Below are positions 34,505-43,905 of a stretch of 64,000 bases of DNA, piece after piece. Source of the DNA: Deltaproteobacteria bacterium (GTDB taxonomy: Bacteria; Desulfobacterota; DSM-4660; Desulfatiglandales; Desulfatiglandaceae). The stretch is taken from NCBI GenBank assembly GCA_021737785.1, contig JAIPDI010000004.1, positions 1-64,000 of the forward strand, read 5' to 3'. Position 1 is the first letter of the stretch. Every line of letters begins with the position of its first letter. Under the pieces are notes generated by a model that did not search any database, was not told the DNA's origin, and saw only the letters and a program-made list of their open reading frames with translations. Position numbers and translations under genes: made by a program.

Positions 34505-36826
34505 ATGACCCGTAGGAAAGAAACTGAATCGGAACAAGAGATCATGAATGCTGCACCGGAAGGAGGGGAGGCATCGGTCCACCCGTTTCGCGAGATGATT
34601 GAAGTGGCCGGCGAAGGGTTTTATGAGACAGATACGGATGGAAACCTCAGGGGGTTTAACAACGCCTTCTGCCAGGTCCTGGGATATACGAGGGAAGAGA
34701 TTCAAGACCGGAATTTCACCAGTTTCATGGATGAGGGGTCTGCGAGAAGGCTTCAAGAAGCCATGAACCGGGTCTGGGTGAGCCATCAGGGGTTTTCCAA
34801 CCTGGTATGGGAGATAAATGACCGCCACGGCCGTCCCAGGGTCATCGAGTTTTCCGTCTATCTCATGAAAAACCATGCAGGCCAGAAGATGGGCTTCCGC
34901 GGCATCGCCCGGGACGTCACTCAGGAATATAAGACCAGGAGTGCGCTCAGGGAGGCCCAGCGTCAGTATGAAGCCGAATTCCAGAAGGGGAGAAAAGCGA
35001 GGAGGAGGACGCGGAATCTCCTCGACTTCGTGCCCTACCCGATGGTGGTATTTACCCTGGCCGGCAAGGTGTCCTACGTCAATCCCGCATTTACCGAGGT
35101 CTTCGGATGGAGCCTGGAGGAACTGATCGGAAAGAGCATCCCCTTTGTCCCCCCCGGGTTGAAAGAACAGACCCTCGATGATCTGCGAAGGCTTTTGAGA
35201 AACAAGGACGACACCATTGAAACCCAGCGGATGACCAAGGACGGCCGCATTCTCGACGTGATCATCCGGGGCCAGGTATCCTCTGATCCGGGCGATGGAT
35301 TGGGCGAACTTTTTATCTTGCGCGATGTTACCGAGCAAAGGAGGATGGAGCGAACCAACGAGACCCTTTTTCAAATCAGCCTGGCATTGCCCCAGTATCC
35401 GGTCCTGACAGAACTCCTCGATTTTATCAGCAACGAGGTCAAACGGGTCCTCAATACAGAAGGCGCGACCGTAGGCCTGTATGATCAGGAGAGGAACGAT
35501 TTCCACTTTATGGGGGCCGCGTATGAGGACGCATCGGCCGAGAAGCAGATCAAGACCATTCGCCATCCCTTTGAAAAGAGCGTTTCAGGAAAGGTCTTCA
35601 CCACAGGAGAAGGGGTGATCGTTAACGACACCTCCAGAGAACCGGACTACCACGACGGGGTGGACAAGACCATCGGGATGCACACCCATAACCTGGTCGT
35701 GGTCCCCCTGCGGGCCAGGGAACGGATCGCAGGGGTGTTGATCGCCATGAACAAGAAGACAGGCGACTTCGATGATCAGGATAAGCGGCTCCTTACCATG
35801 ATCGCGAGTACTGTCGCCCTTTCCGTAGAAAACGCCCGATTTTCCAAGGAGTTGAAGGAAGCCTATCAGGAGGTATCGAGCCTGAACCGGGCAAAAGACA
35901 GGATTATCGACCATCTCTCCCACGAGTTGAAGACCCCGGTTTCCATCCTTCTCGCCTCTCTGAACCTCCTCTCAAAGAGACTGGAGGCCCTCCCGGAAAA
36001 GGACTGGAAAGCCACTTTTGAAAGGGCCAGGAGAAATCTCGAGCGGATCCTGGACATCCAGTATCAGGTGGGAGACATCATGAGGGACCCTGAGTACAAG
36101 GTCCATTCCATCCTCTCCTTCCTGCTGGAGTTGTGTGCCGACGAACTGGAAATCCTGGTGGCTGAAAAAACAGGAGAGGGAGAGATCGTTCAACGGATAC
36201 GGGATCGCATTGATGAGGAATTCGGCCCCAGAGAGATCCGTTCGGATGAGATCGATGTGGAAGTCTTTCTGAAGGAGAGCATCGAGGCCCTGAGTCCCAA
36301 ATTTTCCGGACGCAGGGTGGATATCGTCACCCATTTTGAAGAGGCCCCTCCCGTATGCATCCCTTCCCAGGTCCTGCAAAAGGTCGTGGACGGTCTTATC
36401 CGAAACGCCATAGAAAACACCCCTGACCAGGGGAAGATCGAGGTGTCCACGGAAATTAAAGGGAAAGCGGTCCAGCTGACGGTCAAGGACTACGGTGTGG
36501 GGATCCCCCCGGAAGACCGTAAGCGGATATTCGAGGGGTTCTTTCCCACCCAGGAGACTCTGAATTACTCTTCCAAGCGGCCCTATGTGTTCAATGCCGG
36601 TGGAAAGGGAGCCGACCTCCTCCGCATGAAGGTCTTTTCAGAACGTTATGGGTTTCATATCGACATGGCGTCGGAGAGATGCCGGTTTATTTCAGAGACC
36701 GGACAGGAGTGCCCCGGCAGCATCGATCAGTGCAGCCAGTGCAGGGACGCCGCGGACTGTTACCTATCGGGCGGCACCACCTTCCGGCTCCTTTTCCCGG
36801 CTGCCCCGGAGACGGGTTGTGATTAG
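34505..36826 (+). CDS. Soluble PAS-PAS-GAF sensor histidine kinase with Cys5 insert
   Basis: A 773-residue kinase with no membrane segment. Order: PAS 1 (about 25-140, GEGFYETDTDGNLRGFNNAF), PAS 2 (about 170-285, VFTLAGKVSYVNPAFTEVFG), GAF (about 300-445, GLYDQERNDFHFMG, TGEGVIVNDTSRE), HisKA with phospho-acceptor H473 in HLSHELKTPVSIL, and an ATPase domain (VDGLIRNAIENTPDQG, KDYGVGIPPEDRKRIFEGF). Late in the ATPase domain, just before the SGGTTF box, are C726, C736, C743, C746 and C752. This suggests a metal or redox site. No response regulator is adjacent; the orphan receiver at 19073 is a possible partner. Confidence 0.9.
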   Translation: MTRRKETESEQEIMNAAPEGGEASVHPFREMIEVAGEGFYETDTDGNLRGFNNAFCQVLGYTREEIQDRNFTSFMDEGSARRLQEAMNRVWVSHQGFSNLVWEINDRHGRPRVIEFSVYLMKNHAGQKMGFRGIARDVTQEYKTRSALREAQRQYEAEFQKGRKARRRTRNLLDFVPYPMVVFTLAGKVSYVNPAFTEVFGWSLEELIGKSIPFVPPGLKEQTLDDLRRLLRNKDDTIETQRMTKDGRILDVIIRGQVSSDPGDGLGELFILRDVTEQRRMERTNETLFQISLALPQYPVLTELLDFISNEVKRVLNTEGATVGLYDQERNDFHFMGAAYEDASAEKQIKTIRHPFEKSVSGKVFTTGEGVIVNDTSREPDYHDGVDKTIGMHTHNLVVVPLRARERIAGVLIAMNKKTGDFDDQDKRLLTMIASTVALSVENARFSKELKEAYQEVSSLNRAKDRIIDHLSHELKTPVSILLASLNLLSKRLEALPEKDWKATFERARRNLERILDIQYQVGDIMRDPEYKVHSILSFLLELCADELEILVAEKTGEGEIVQRIRDRIDEEFGPREIRSDEIDVEVFLKESIEALSPKFSGRRVDIVTHFEEAPPVCIPSQVLQKVVDGLIRNAIENTPDQGKIEVSTEIKGKAVQLTVKDYGVGIPPEDRKRIFEGFFPTQETLNYSSKRPYVFNAGGKGADLLRMKVFSERYGFHIDMASERCRFISETGQECPGSIDQCSQCRDAADCYLSGGTTFRLLFPAAPETGCD

Positions 36827-36977
36827 ACGGGTAGAGGTGTGGAAGGTGAGTGTATAGGAAGGTAAAAAGTTCCCGTCGTATCCGATGGGCCATCGTTACT
36901 GAAAACGAGACCATTGGATAGCTTGTGGGAGCCGGAAGCCGGCGCCTTTAAACGGGATCGACCAGGAGGATCGCATC

Positions 36978-37385
36978 ATGGCAGGCAGCAGTTTCGGACC
37001 TCGCAGGCCTCAGCGGGGTGGCAGACCAAAAAATACTGAGGATGTGGTTGCCCGGGCGAGACGGGCCCAGGTAGAACGCGAGAAGAGCTACCGGGAGAAG
37101 TCTCTGAAGATCCATCCCTGGGTATGTGCCCGCTGCGGTCGGGAGTTCACCCATCGAAACGTACATGAACTAACGGTTCATCACAAAGACCATGATCACG
37201 ACAACAACCCTCCTGACGGGAGCAACTGGGAAAATCTGTGCCTCTACTGTCACGAGAATGAGCACCGCAGGCATCTCGATTATCTGGAAGGGAAAGGCAT
37301 CAACATCGGCGACGAAGAGGGATCGGGATTTACCCACAGTCCATTTTCCGGGCTCAAGGGTCTGATGAGGAAGGATGGGGAGTGA
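36978..37385 (+). CDS. HNH endonuclease family protein (YajD-like)
   Basis: A 135-residue protein with an N-terminal basic region (FGPRRPQRGGRPKN) and an HNH domain. The zinc cysteines are in VCARCGREF and LCLYCHENEH, and the catalytic HH is in LTVHHKDHDHDNNPPDGSNW. This matches the small YajD group of HNH proteins whose substrate is unknown. CAGGAGG lies ahead of the ATG. The stop TGA is part of the first octanucleotide unit (gagTGAgg) of the following repeat array. Confidence 0.87.
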   Translation: MAGSSFGPRRPQRGGRPKNTEDVVARARRAQVEREKSYREKSLKIHPWVCARCGREFTHRNVHELTVHHKDHDHDNNPPDGSNWENLCLYCHENEHRRHLDYLEGKGINIGDEEGSGFTHSPFSGLKGLMRKDGE

Positions 37386-37490
37386 GGGATTTAGGAATTC
37401 AGGAATTTAGGAATTTAGGAATTCAGGAATTGAGGGATTGAGGATACTCGTTGCTCCCTGCTCCTGGCGCCTCACGCCTCAACATATCCT
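37380..37490 (+). repeat. Octamer plus heptamer array between convergent HNH and hypE genes
   Basis: Eight 8-nt units from 37380 (gagtgagg, gatttagg, aattcagg, aatttagg, aatttagg, aattcagg, aattgagg, gattgagg), the first containing the HNH stop. A block atactcgttgctccctgct follows, then heptamers that on the minus strand read tgaggcg, tgaggcg, where the first TGA is the hypE stop (37479-37481). Thus both convergent stop codons lie inside repeat units. Confidence 0.9.
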
Positions 37491-38489
37491 TGGCAACTGC
37501 TCGCCGGTGAGCATGGAGAGGATGCGGGTGCCGCCCACACGGGTCTGGAGGAGGACCCGGCCCGGGTTCTGATCCGTGACCCGACCGATGATTTCGGCCT
37601 TCTTTCCGTAGCCATGCCGTCTCATGACCTTCAGCACCCCCTCTGCGTCGTCGGGGTCAACAACGATCAGGCATTTGCCCTCATTGGCCAGATAGAGGGG
37701 GTCGAGACCCAGGAGTTCCGAGGCGGCGATAACCGGTTTTGATATGGGGAGGGCGTCTTCAAAGAGATGTATCCCCACCTTGGACTGGCCTGCAATCTCA
37801 TTGAGGGCCGTGGCCACCCCGCCCCGGGTCGGATCTCTCAAAACATGTACCCGGGCATTGGTCTTCAGAATTGCGGAGACCAGGCCGTTGAGGGGCGCGC
37901 TGTCGCTCGTCAAGCCGGTCTGAAAGTTAAGCCCTTCCCGGCTGGCGAGGATGGCGATGCCGTGGTCCCCGATGTCGCCGTTGATCAGGATGAGATCGCC
38001 GGGCCGGGCATTATGACTTCCCACCTCCACGCCTTTAGGTATGGATCCGATCCCTGCGGTATTGATGAACACCTTATCCATATTCCCCTTGGGCACCACC
38101 TTGGTGTCGCCCGCCACCACTTTTACCCCGGCCTCTTGCGCGGCCCGGCCCGCCGAATCCATGATCCTGACCAGATCCTCCATGGGGAGGCCTTCCTCTA
38201 AGATCAGGCCGAAGGTCAGGTAAAGCGGGGTTGCCCCCTGCATGGACAGATCATTGACTGTTCCATGGACTGCCAGACTCCCGATGTCGCCCCCGGGGAA
38301 AAAGATCGGGTCTACCACATACGAATCGGTGGTCATGGCAAACCGGCCCCCGGCCAGGTCCACCACGGCGCTGTCATCGAGCCGGCGAAGAATTTCATTA
38401 TCCAGCCGGCTCAAAAAAATGTCATGGACCAGTTCGTGGGAGGCCTCGCCCCCGCTTCCGTGATCCAGTGTAATCTGATCGGGCGTCAT
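37479..38489 (-). CDS. hypE: Hydrogenase maturation protein HypE
   Basis: A 336-residue AIR-synthase-fold enzyme that dehydrates the carbamoyl group to the cyanide ligand of [NiFe]-hydrogenase. It starts LDHGSGGEASHELVHDIF. ATP-binding parts are TDSYVVDPIFFPGGDIG and VVAGDTKVVPKG. The catalytic C-terminal cysteine is intact: the protein ends GEQLPRIC. GAGG is ahead of the ATG. No other hyp or hydrogenase gene is in the window. The stop is in a heptamer repeat unit. Confidence 0.93.
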   Translation of the reverse strand: MTPDQITLDHGSGGEASHELVHDIFLSRLDNEILRRLDDSAVVDLAGGRFAMTTDSYVVDPIFFPGGDIGSLAVHGTVNDLSMQGATPLYLTFGLILEEGLPMEDLVRIMDSAGRAAQEAGVKVVAGDTKVVPKGNMDKVFINTAGIGSIPKGVEVGSHNARPGDLILINGDIGDHGIAILASREGLNFQTGLTSDSAPLNGLVSAILKTNARVHVLRDPTRGGVATALNEIAGQSKVGIHLFEDALPISKPVIAASELLGLDPLYLANEGKCLIVVDPDDAEGVLKVMRRHGYGKKAEIIGRVTDQNPGRVLLQTRVGGTRILSMLTGEQLPRIC

Positions 38490-38694
38490 TTACGGCCTCA
38501 TTAGATTAAATGATTGAGGAGTGGCGATTGTTGATTGACTCCTTACCCCTTCGGCCAGCTGATGATCGCAATTGTGCTGCACCGGGACTGCGCGGATAAG
38601 TGCGGGAAACTTCGCTGGGGTGCACAGAGATTGCAGAGATGAAATTTTCATGGGTAGTCCGTTTAAGGCCATGTGCGGTCATAGGGTTTCGAGG

Positions 38695-39726
38695 CTATCG
38701 TTGCGGTGAAATGATGGCCTTTATGCAGTCATGCTCGGTGGGCGCGGAGACCATTCGAAAACCGAGCGGCCCCTCCGCCATCTCCAGCCGGTGGGTAACG
38801 GTCCTGAGCACCGGGACGGTCTTTTCGCGTATCAGCTTCAGGGCGGTCCTGCAGTCCGAGGGGGCCCCCGCATAGGTGCTGGTCAGGGTGATCTCGGTCC
38901 GCCAGAAGAGGTCGTTGATGGCCGCGGGAAGTGTGGCGTCCTCCGGGGCCCCGGCAAAAAAGAGGACCGTGCCCCCCTTTTCCACGACCTTGAGGGCCAG
39001 CGGAATAAACCCGTCAAAACAGATGATGACCAGATCTGCCAGGCGCCCCTCGTTGGCCTGCCGAAGCCGGTCCACGATATCCTCATCCCTGTGAAGGACC
39101 AGGTCCGCGCCCATCTCCCGGGCCTTTTTCAATCTGAAGGGAATGGAATCCGCCGCTGCCACCAGGCCGGCTCCGAGGGCCCGGGCCGCCCCCACATGGA
39201 GAAGGCCGGAGATCCCGCTTCCCAGGACCAGCACTGTCTGTCCCGGACGCAACCGGGCGTTCTTCTGGCCTCTCAGCACGCAGGCCAGAGGTTCCATAAA
39301 GGAGGCCTCTTCAAAGCTGACCCCATCGGGGATATGAAAGACCCCCCGGTCCACATTGATGGCCGGGGCCCTCAGGAATTCAGCGAACCCGCCGGGCTCG
39401 AAATGGGTCCCCCTGAGGAGGGTCTCACAGACAGTGTGATGGTTGCTCAGGCAGTAGTGACAGGTGTTGCAGGGGACATGGTGCGTGGCCGCCACCCGGT
39501 CTCCGGGGCTGAATCGCTCTACCCCGTCCCCGACGGCAACCACCTCCCCGGCCACCTCGTGCCCCAGGACAAGGGGGACCTTGTCGCGGCGGTACCACTC
39601 CATCACATCGCTGCCGCAGATCCCGCTGGCCGCCACCTTCATGAGGAGTTCGCCCGGACCGATTTGGGGCACGGGCATCTCCTGGAGCCGAACATCCTTA
39701 TTGCTGTAATACATCAAAACGCGCAT
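38695..39726 (-). CDS. Zinc-dependent alcohol/polyol dehydrogenase (MDR family)
   Basis: A 343-residue NAD(P)-dependent dehydrogenase of the threonine/sorbitol dehydrogenase type. Catalytic zinc ligands are C37 (SGICGSD), H56 and E57 (LGHEVAG); structural zinc ligands are C86, C89, C92 and C100. The cofactor loop is VLVLGSGISGLLHVGAA. The substrate is unknown; the gene upstream is an LsrF-like aldolase, so a sugar or sugar-phosphate substrate is plausible. The leader is entirely heptamer repeat up to a few bases from the ATG, and no Shine-Dalgarno is seen. Confidence 0.87.
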   Translation of the reverse strand: MRVLMYYSNKDVRLQEMPVPQIGPGELLMKVAASGICGSDVMEWYRRDKVPLVLGHEVAGEVVAVGDGVERFSPGDRVAATHHVPCNTCHYCLSNHHTVCETLLRGTHFEPGGFAEFLRAPAINVDRGVFHIPDGVSFEEASFMEPLACVLRGQKNARLRPGQTVLVLGSGISGLLHVGAARALGAGLVAAADSIPFRLKKAREMGADLVLHRDEDIVDRLRQANEGRLADLVIICFDGFIPLALKVVEKGGTVLFFAGAPEDATLPAAINDLFWRTEITLTSTYAGAPSDCRTALKLIREKTVPVLRTVTHRLEMAEGPLGFRMVSAPTEHDCIKAIISPQR

Positions 39727-40068
39727 GGCAGATACTGGTTGCTCGTTACTGGATACTGGATACTTGTTGCTGGTTACTGGTCGAAGCGTAGCGCAGATCC
39801 CGCGGTACGCGGGATTGCCAGTTACTGGTCGAAGCGTAGCAAAAATCCCGTCTTCAGCGGGAATGCTCGATGGTGGATCCCGGTTCCTGTTCGCTGGGAA
39901 CTGCTTACTCCTTCCTGCCTACTGCCTACTCTCTGTTCCCTGCCCCTGCCCCTTGCTCCTTGCTCCTTGCTCCCTGCTCCTAACGCTTTCAGCTTCAGGC
40001 TTTAAGCTTTCCGCTTGTCCCCCCCTTCCGCGTTCCGAGTTCCGTGTTCCGCATTCAGGAGACGTTGG
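39727..40068 (-). repeat. Composite repeat element filling the lsrF-dehydrogenase gap
   Basis: Read on the minus strand from the lsrF stop: heptamers (gcggaac, acggaac, tcggaac, gcggaag), then a gagcaagg/agtaggcag module and the core TTCCCAGCGAACAGG. Two copies of the hairpin block follow (CCCGCtgaagacGGGA and CCCGCgtacCGCGGGA, each followed by CTACGCTTCGACCAGTA). It ends with aagtatc, cagtatc, cagtaac, gagcaac, cagtatc before the ATG. Order and orientation are the same as at 32654-32931. Confidence 0.88.
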
Positions 40069-40959
40069 CTACCGGCCCCGCACTGTTTCAAACAGATCGA
40101 GGGCCTGCCTGGGGGTAAGACCGTCGTGGATGACCCCGTTGAGGGCCTGCATGACCGCCGCCGGGTGGGGGCTCTGCCAGACATTTCTTCCCAGGTTGAC
40201 TCCGATGGCCCCTTTCTGCATCCCGTCATGGACAAACTCAAAGACCTCCAGTTCGGTCTCGCATTTGGGGCCGCCGGCAATGACCACCGGGACCGGGCAT
40301 CCGTCCGTCACCTTTTCAAAGCCCTCGTCGCAGTAATAGGTCTTGACGATCTTCGCCCCCAGTTCGGCGGCGATACGACAGGAAAGGGCCAGATAGCGGG
40401 CGGTCCTTTTTTCCAGTTCCTTTCCCACAGCGGTCACGGCCATGACCGGAATACCATACTCCTCGCAATCGTCCACCAGCATGCTGAGGTTTTCCAGGGT
40501 ATCCCGTTCATAATCGCTCCCCACAAAGACGGAAACGCCCACTGCGGCCACGTTCAGCCGGAGCATCTCTTCAACGGACGTGGTAATAATTTCATCGGCC
40601 AAATCCTTGCCCACCACGCTGGTCCCGCCGGACACCCTTAATATAATAGGGGTTTCGATTTGGGGATCGATGGCGGCCCTGAGGACCCCGCGGGTCACGA
40701 ACAGGCCGTCCGCATAGGGGACCAGGTCCCGGATGGTCTCTGCGGGTCTTTCAAGGCACCGGGTGGGTCCCTGGAAATAGCCATGATCGATGGGAAGAAA
40801 CTGGCAATGGCCGTCCGGCTTGATCAAACGGGAGAGCCGGTTCTTCATGCCCCAGCCCAGGTTATCGGAACCCTTGATCCATCTCTTTTTTGCGCCTTCC
40901 GTCCCAGACGGCATCTCACTTACCTCTCTTGCCTCCAGAAGTCCTTCTGCATCTGCCAT
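40069..40959 (-). CDS. lsrF: LsrF-like class I aldolase/thiolase
   Basis: A 296-residue TIM-barrel enzyme of the DhnA/LsrF group. In enterobacteria LsrF processes phosphorylated autoinducer-2. The stretch NLGWGMKNRLSRLI, then LPIDHGYFQGPTRCLE, VTRGVLRAAI, IAAELGAKIVKTYYCDEGFE and VIAGGPK follow the LsrF pattern closely. K206 in IVKTYY corresponds to the Schiff-base lysine of E. coli LsrF. No lsrACDBK genes are present; the downstream partner is a Zn-dehydrogenase, so the in vivo substrate may differ from the AI-2 product. GGGAGGA lies ahead of the ATG. Confidence 0.8.
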   Translation of the reverse strand: MADAEGLLEAREVSEMPSGTEGAKKRWIKGSDNLGWGMKNRLSRLIKPDGHCQFLPIDHGYFQGPTRCLERPAETIRDLVPYADGLFVTRGVLRAAIDPQIETPIILRVSGGTSVVGKDLADEIITTSVEEMLRLNVAAVGVSVFVGSDYERDTLENLSMLVDDCEEYGIPVMAVTAVGKELEKRTARYLALSCRIAAELGAKIVKTYYCDEGFEKVTDGCPVPVVIAGGPKCETELEVFEFVHDGMQKGAIGVNLGRNVWQSPHPAAVMQALNGVIHDGLTPRQALDLFETVRGR

Positions 40960-40969
40960 ACGGCTGTCC

Positions 40970-42687
<1,718 letters not shown>

Positions 42688-43311
42688 TCACAATGATCTT
42701 GCCCCGGTTTTAAACCCGGCATAGTCCTCCGGGGTATCGATGTCGAGGCTGTCATACCCCTCTTCAGGCTGGATCAAACAGATGGATTGATTGTATTTGG
42801 GGAACAGGGATCTGGCCCCCATGTCGCCTTTAAGGCGCTTCAATTCCGGATAGATCTCCCGCCTGAAAATTACCGGATGCGCCGGCCTCCCTTTATCTTG
42901 GATGGCGCTTATCAACATGCCGGAAGTCAGATGACGGTCGAGCAGGCGATTGATCAGATTCCATGGAATGCACGGCATATCGGCTAAAAAGAATATGGCG
43001 TGGTCATGGGTGCCTTCCACCTGTGAAATTCCGGCTGCAATGGAAGTGCTGATTCCCCGGCGGTACCGGCGGTTTTCGATGATGCACAGCCTCGGATCGC
43101 TAAATCCCGGGGTGATGACCGCCTCTATTTCCCCCGCCCGGTGCCCCAGCACCAGAACCACGGTGTCCACCCGTGATTTCAGGATCCGGCCCAGGATCCG
43201 TTCGATAAGCGTCTCCTCTCCGAGGGGGAGGAGTTGCTTGATCCTTCCCATGCGGGTCGACTCGCCGGCGGCAAGGACAATCCCGGCAACCTTCTCTCCA
43301 TGCCGGTTCAT
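42688..43311 (-). CDS. MobA-like nucleotidyltransferase (MocA/NTP_transf_3 family)
   Basis: A 207-residue protein starting with GIVLAAGESTRMGRIKQLLP, the nucleotide loop of molybdenum-cofactor nucleotidyltransferases and related sugar-nucleotide enzymes. The acidic loop FFLADMPCIPWNLINRLL and the later GDMGARSLFPKY fit MocA-type proteins, which attach CMP to the molybdenum cofactor. It begins five bases after iorB, so it is the third gene of the ior operon. Whether it serves a molybdenum enzyme is not shown. Confidence 0.8.
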   Translation of the reverse strand: MNRHGEKVAGIVLAAGESTRMGRIKQLLPLGEETLIERILGRILKSRVDTVVLVLGHRAGEIEAVITPGFSDPRLCIIENRRYRRGISTSIAAGISQVEGTHDHAIFFLADMPCIPWNLINRLLDRHLTSGMLISAIQDKGRPAHPVIFRREIYPELKRLKGDMGARSLFPKYNQSICLIQPEEGYDSLDIDTPEDYAGFKTGARSL

Positions 43312-43316
43312 ATGCC

Positions 43317-43883
43317 CTATGGTGTTCCTTTAGATCCCTTTTCGAACCCGAGATCAAAGATCTTCAGATTGATCTCCCTGAACCGGTCGGGGCTGACCTG
43401 ATCGATGGTCTGTCTCAGTTCGTCGCCGCGGATCGGACCGTTCTGAAAGGCCGCAAAAAAGCCGAGGAGGGCCAGATTCGAGGCCATCGGCGATCCCGAC
43501 GCCGCAGCCGTCTCTGAGGCAGGAAAAAGACGGCATACAATTTCCATCCTGTCCAGGTAAGGCCGGACCTCTTCCCGAACAAATGCTTTGGCCGGGGCAT
43601 TGATGTAGAGGCTTCCTCCCCGGGAGAGGAACGGAAGGCTGCGATAGGCCTCGTCTTCCTCCAGCGCAAGGAGGATATGGGCCGAACCTGCCCTGACCAG
43701 GCTCCCTGCCACGTCTCCGATCCTGAGATGAGAGACCACCGAACCGCCTCTCTGGGCCATTCCATGGGTCTCGGCCGCCATGATCTTGAGGCCTTTGTTA
43801 ACGGCCGCCTGGGCCAGCAGTTTGGTCATGAAGAGGATCCCCTGCCCCCCCAGGCCGCTCAATACGAAGTTTACATTTTCCAT
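43317..43883 (-). CDS. iorB: Indolepyruvate:ferredoxin oxidoreductase, beta subunit
   Basis: A 188-residue gamma-domain protein of the 2-oxoacid:ferredoxin oxidoreductase family. VLSGLGGQGILFMTKLLAQA is the conserved N-terminal motif and THGMAQRGGSVVSHLRIG the second signature. With IorA it oxidatively decarboxylates aryl pyruvates (from Trp, Phe, Tyr) to aryl-acetyl-CoA. The ATG at 43883 (MENVNFVLSGLGG) is chosen; the frame upstream overlaps iorA sequence. The spacing to iorA is 22 bases. Confidence 0.92.
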   Translation of the reverse strand: MENVNFVLSGLGGQGILFMTKLLAQAAVNKGLKIMAAETHGMAQRGGSVVSHLRIGDVAGSLVRAGSAHILLALEEDEAYRSLPFLSRGGSLYINAPAKAFVREEVRPYLDRMEIVCRLFPASETAAASGSPMASNLALLGFFAAFQNGPIRGDELRQTIDQVSPDRFREINLKIFDLGFEKGSKGTP

Positions 43884-43905
43884 GGTTCTTGATCTCTTCC
43901 TTTCC

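Noticed and set aside
38731-40005. 424-codon plus-strand frame across the dehydrogenase gene and repeat
   Set aside because: Antisense to clear Zn-dehydrogenase motifs; its C-terminal part is repeat sequence.
39725-40336. Peptide similarity between frames at 39725-40336 (+) and 32684-32923 (-)
   Set aside because: Both translate copies of the composite repeat (GRSVAKIPSSAG and AGNCLLLPAYCLLP), so the shared peptide reflects nucleotide repeats and not a gene.
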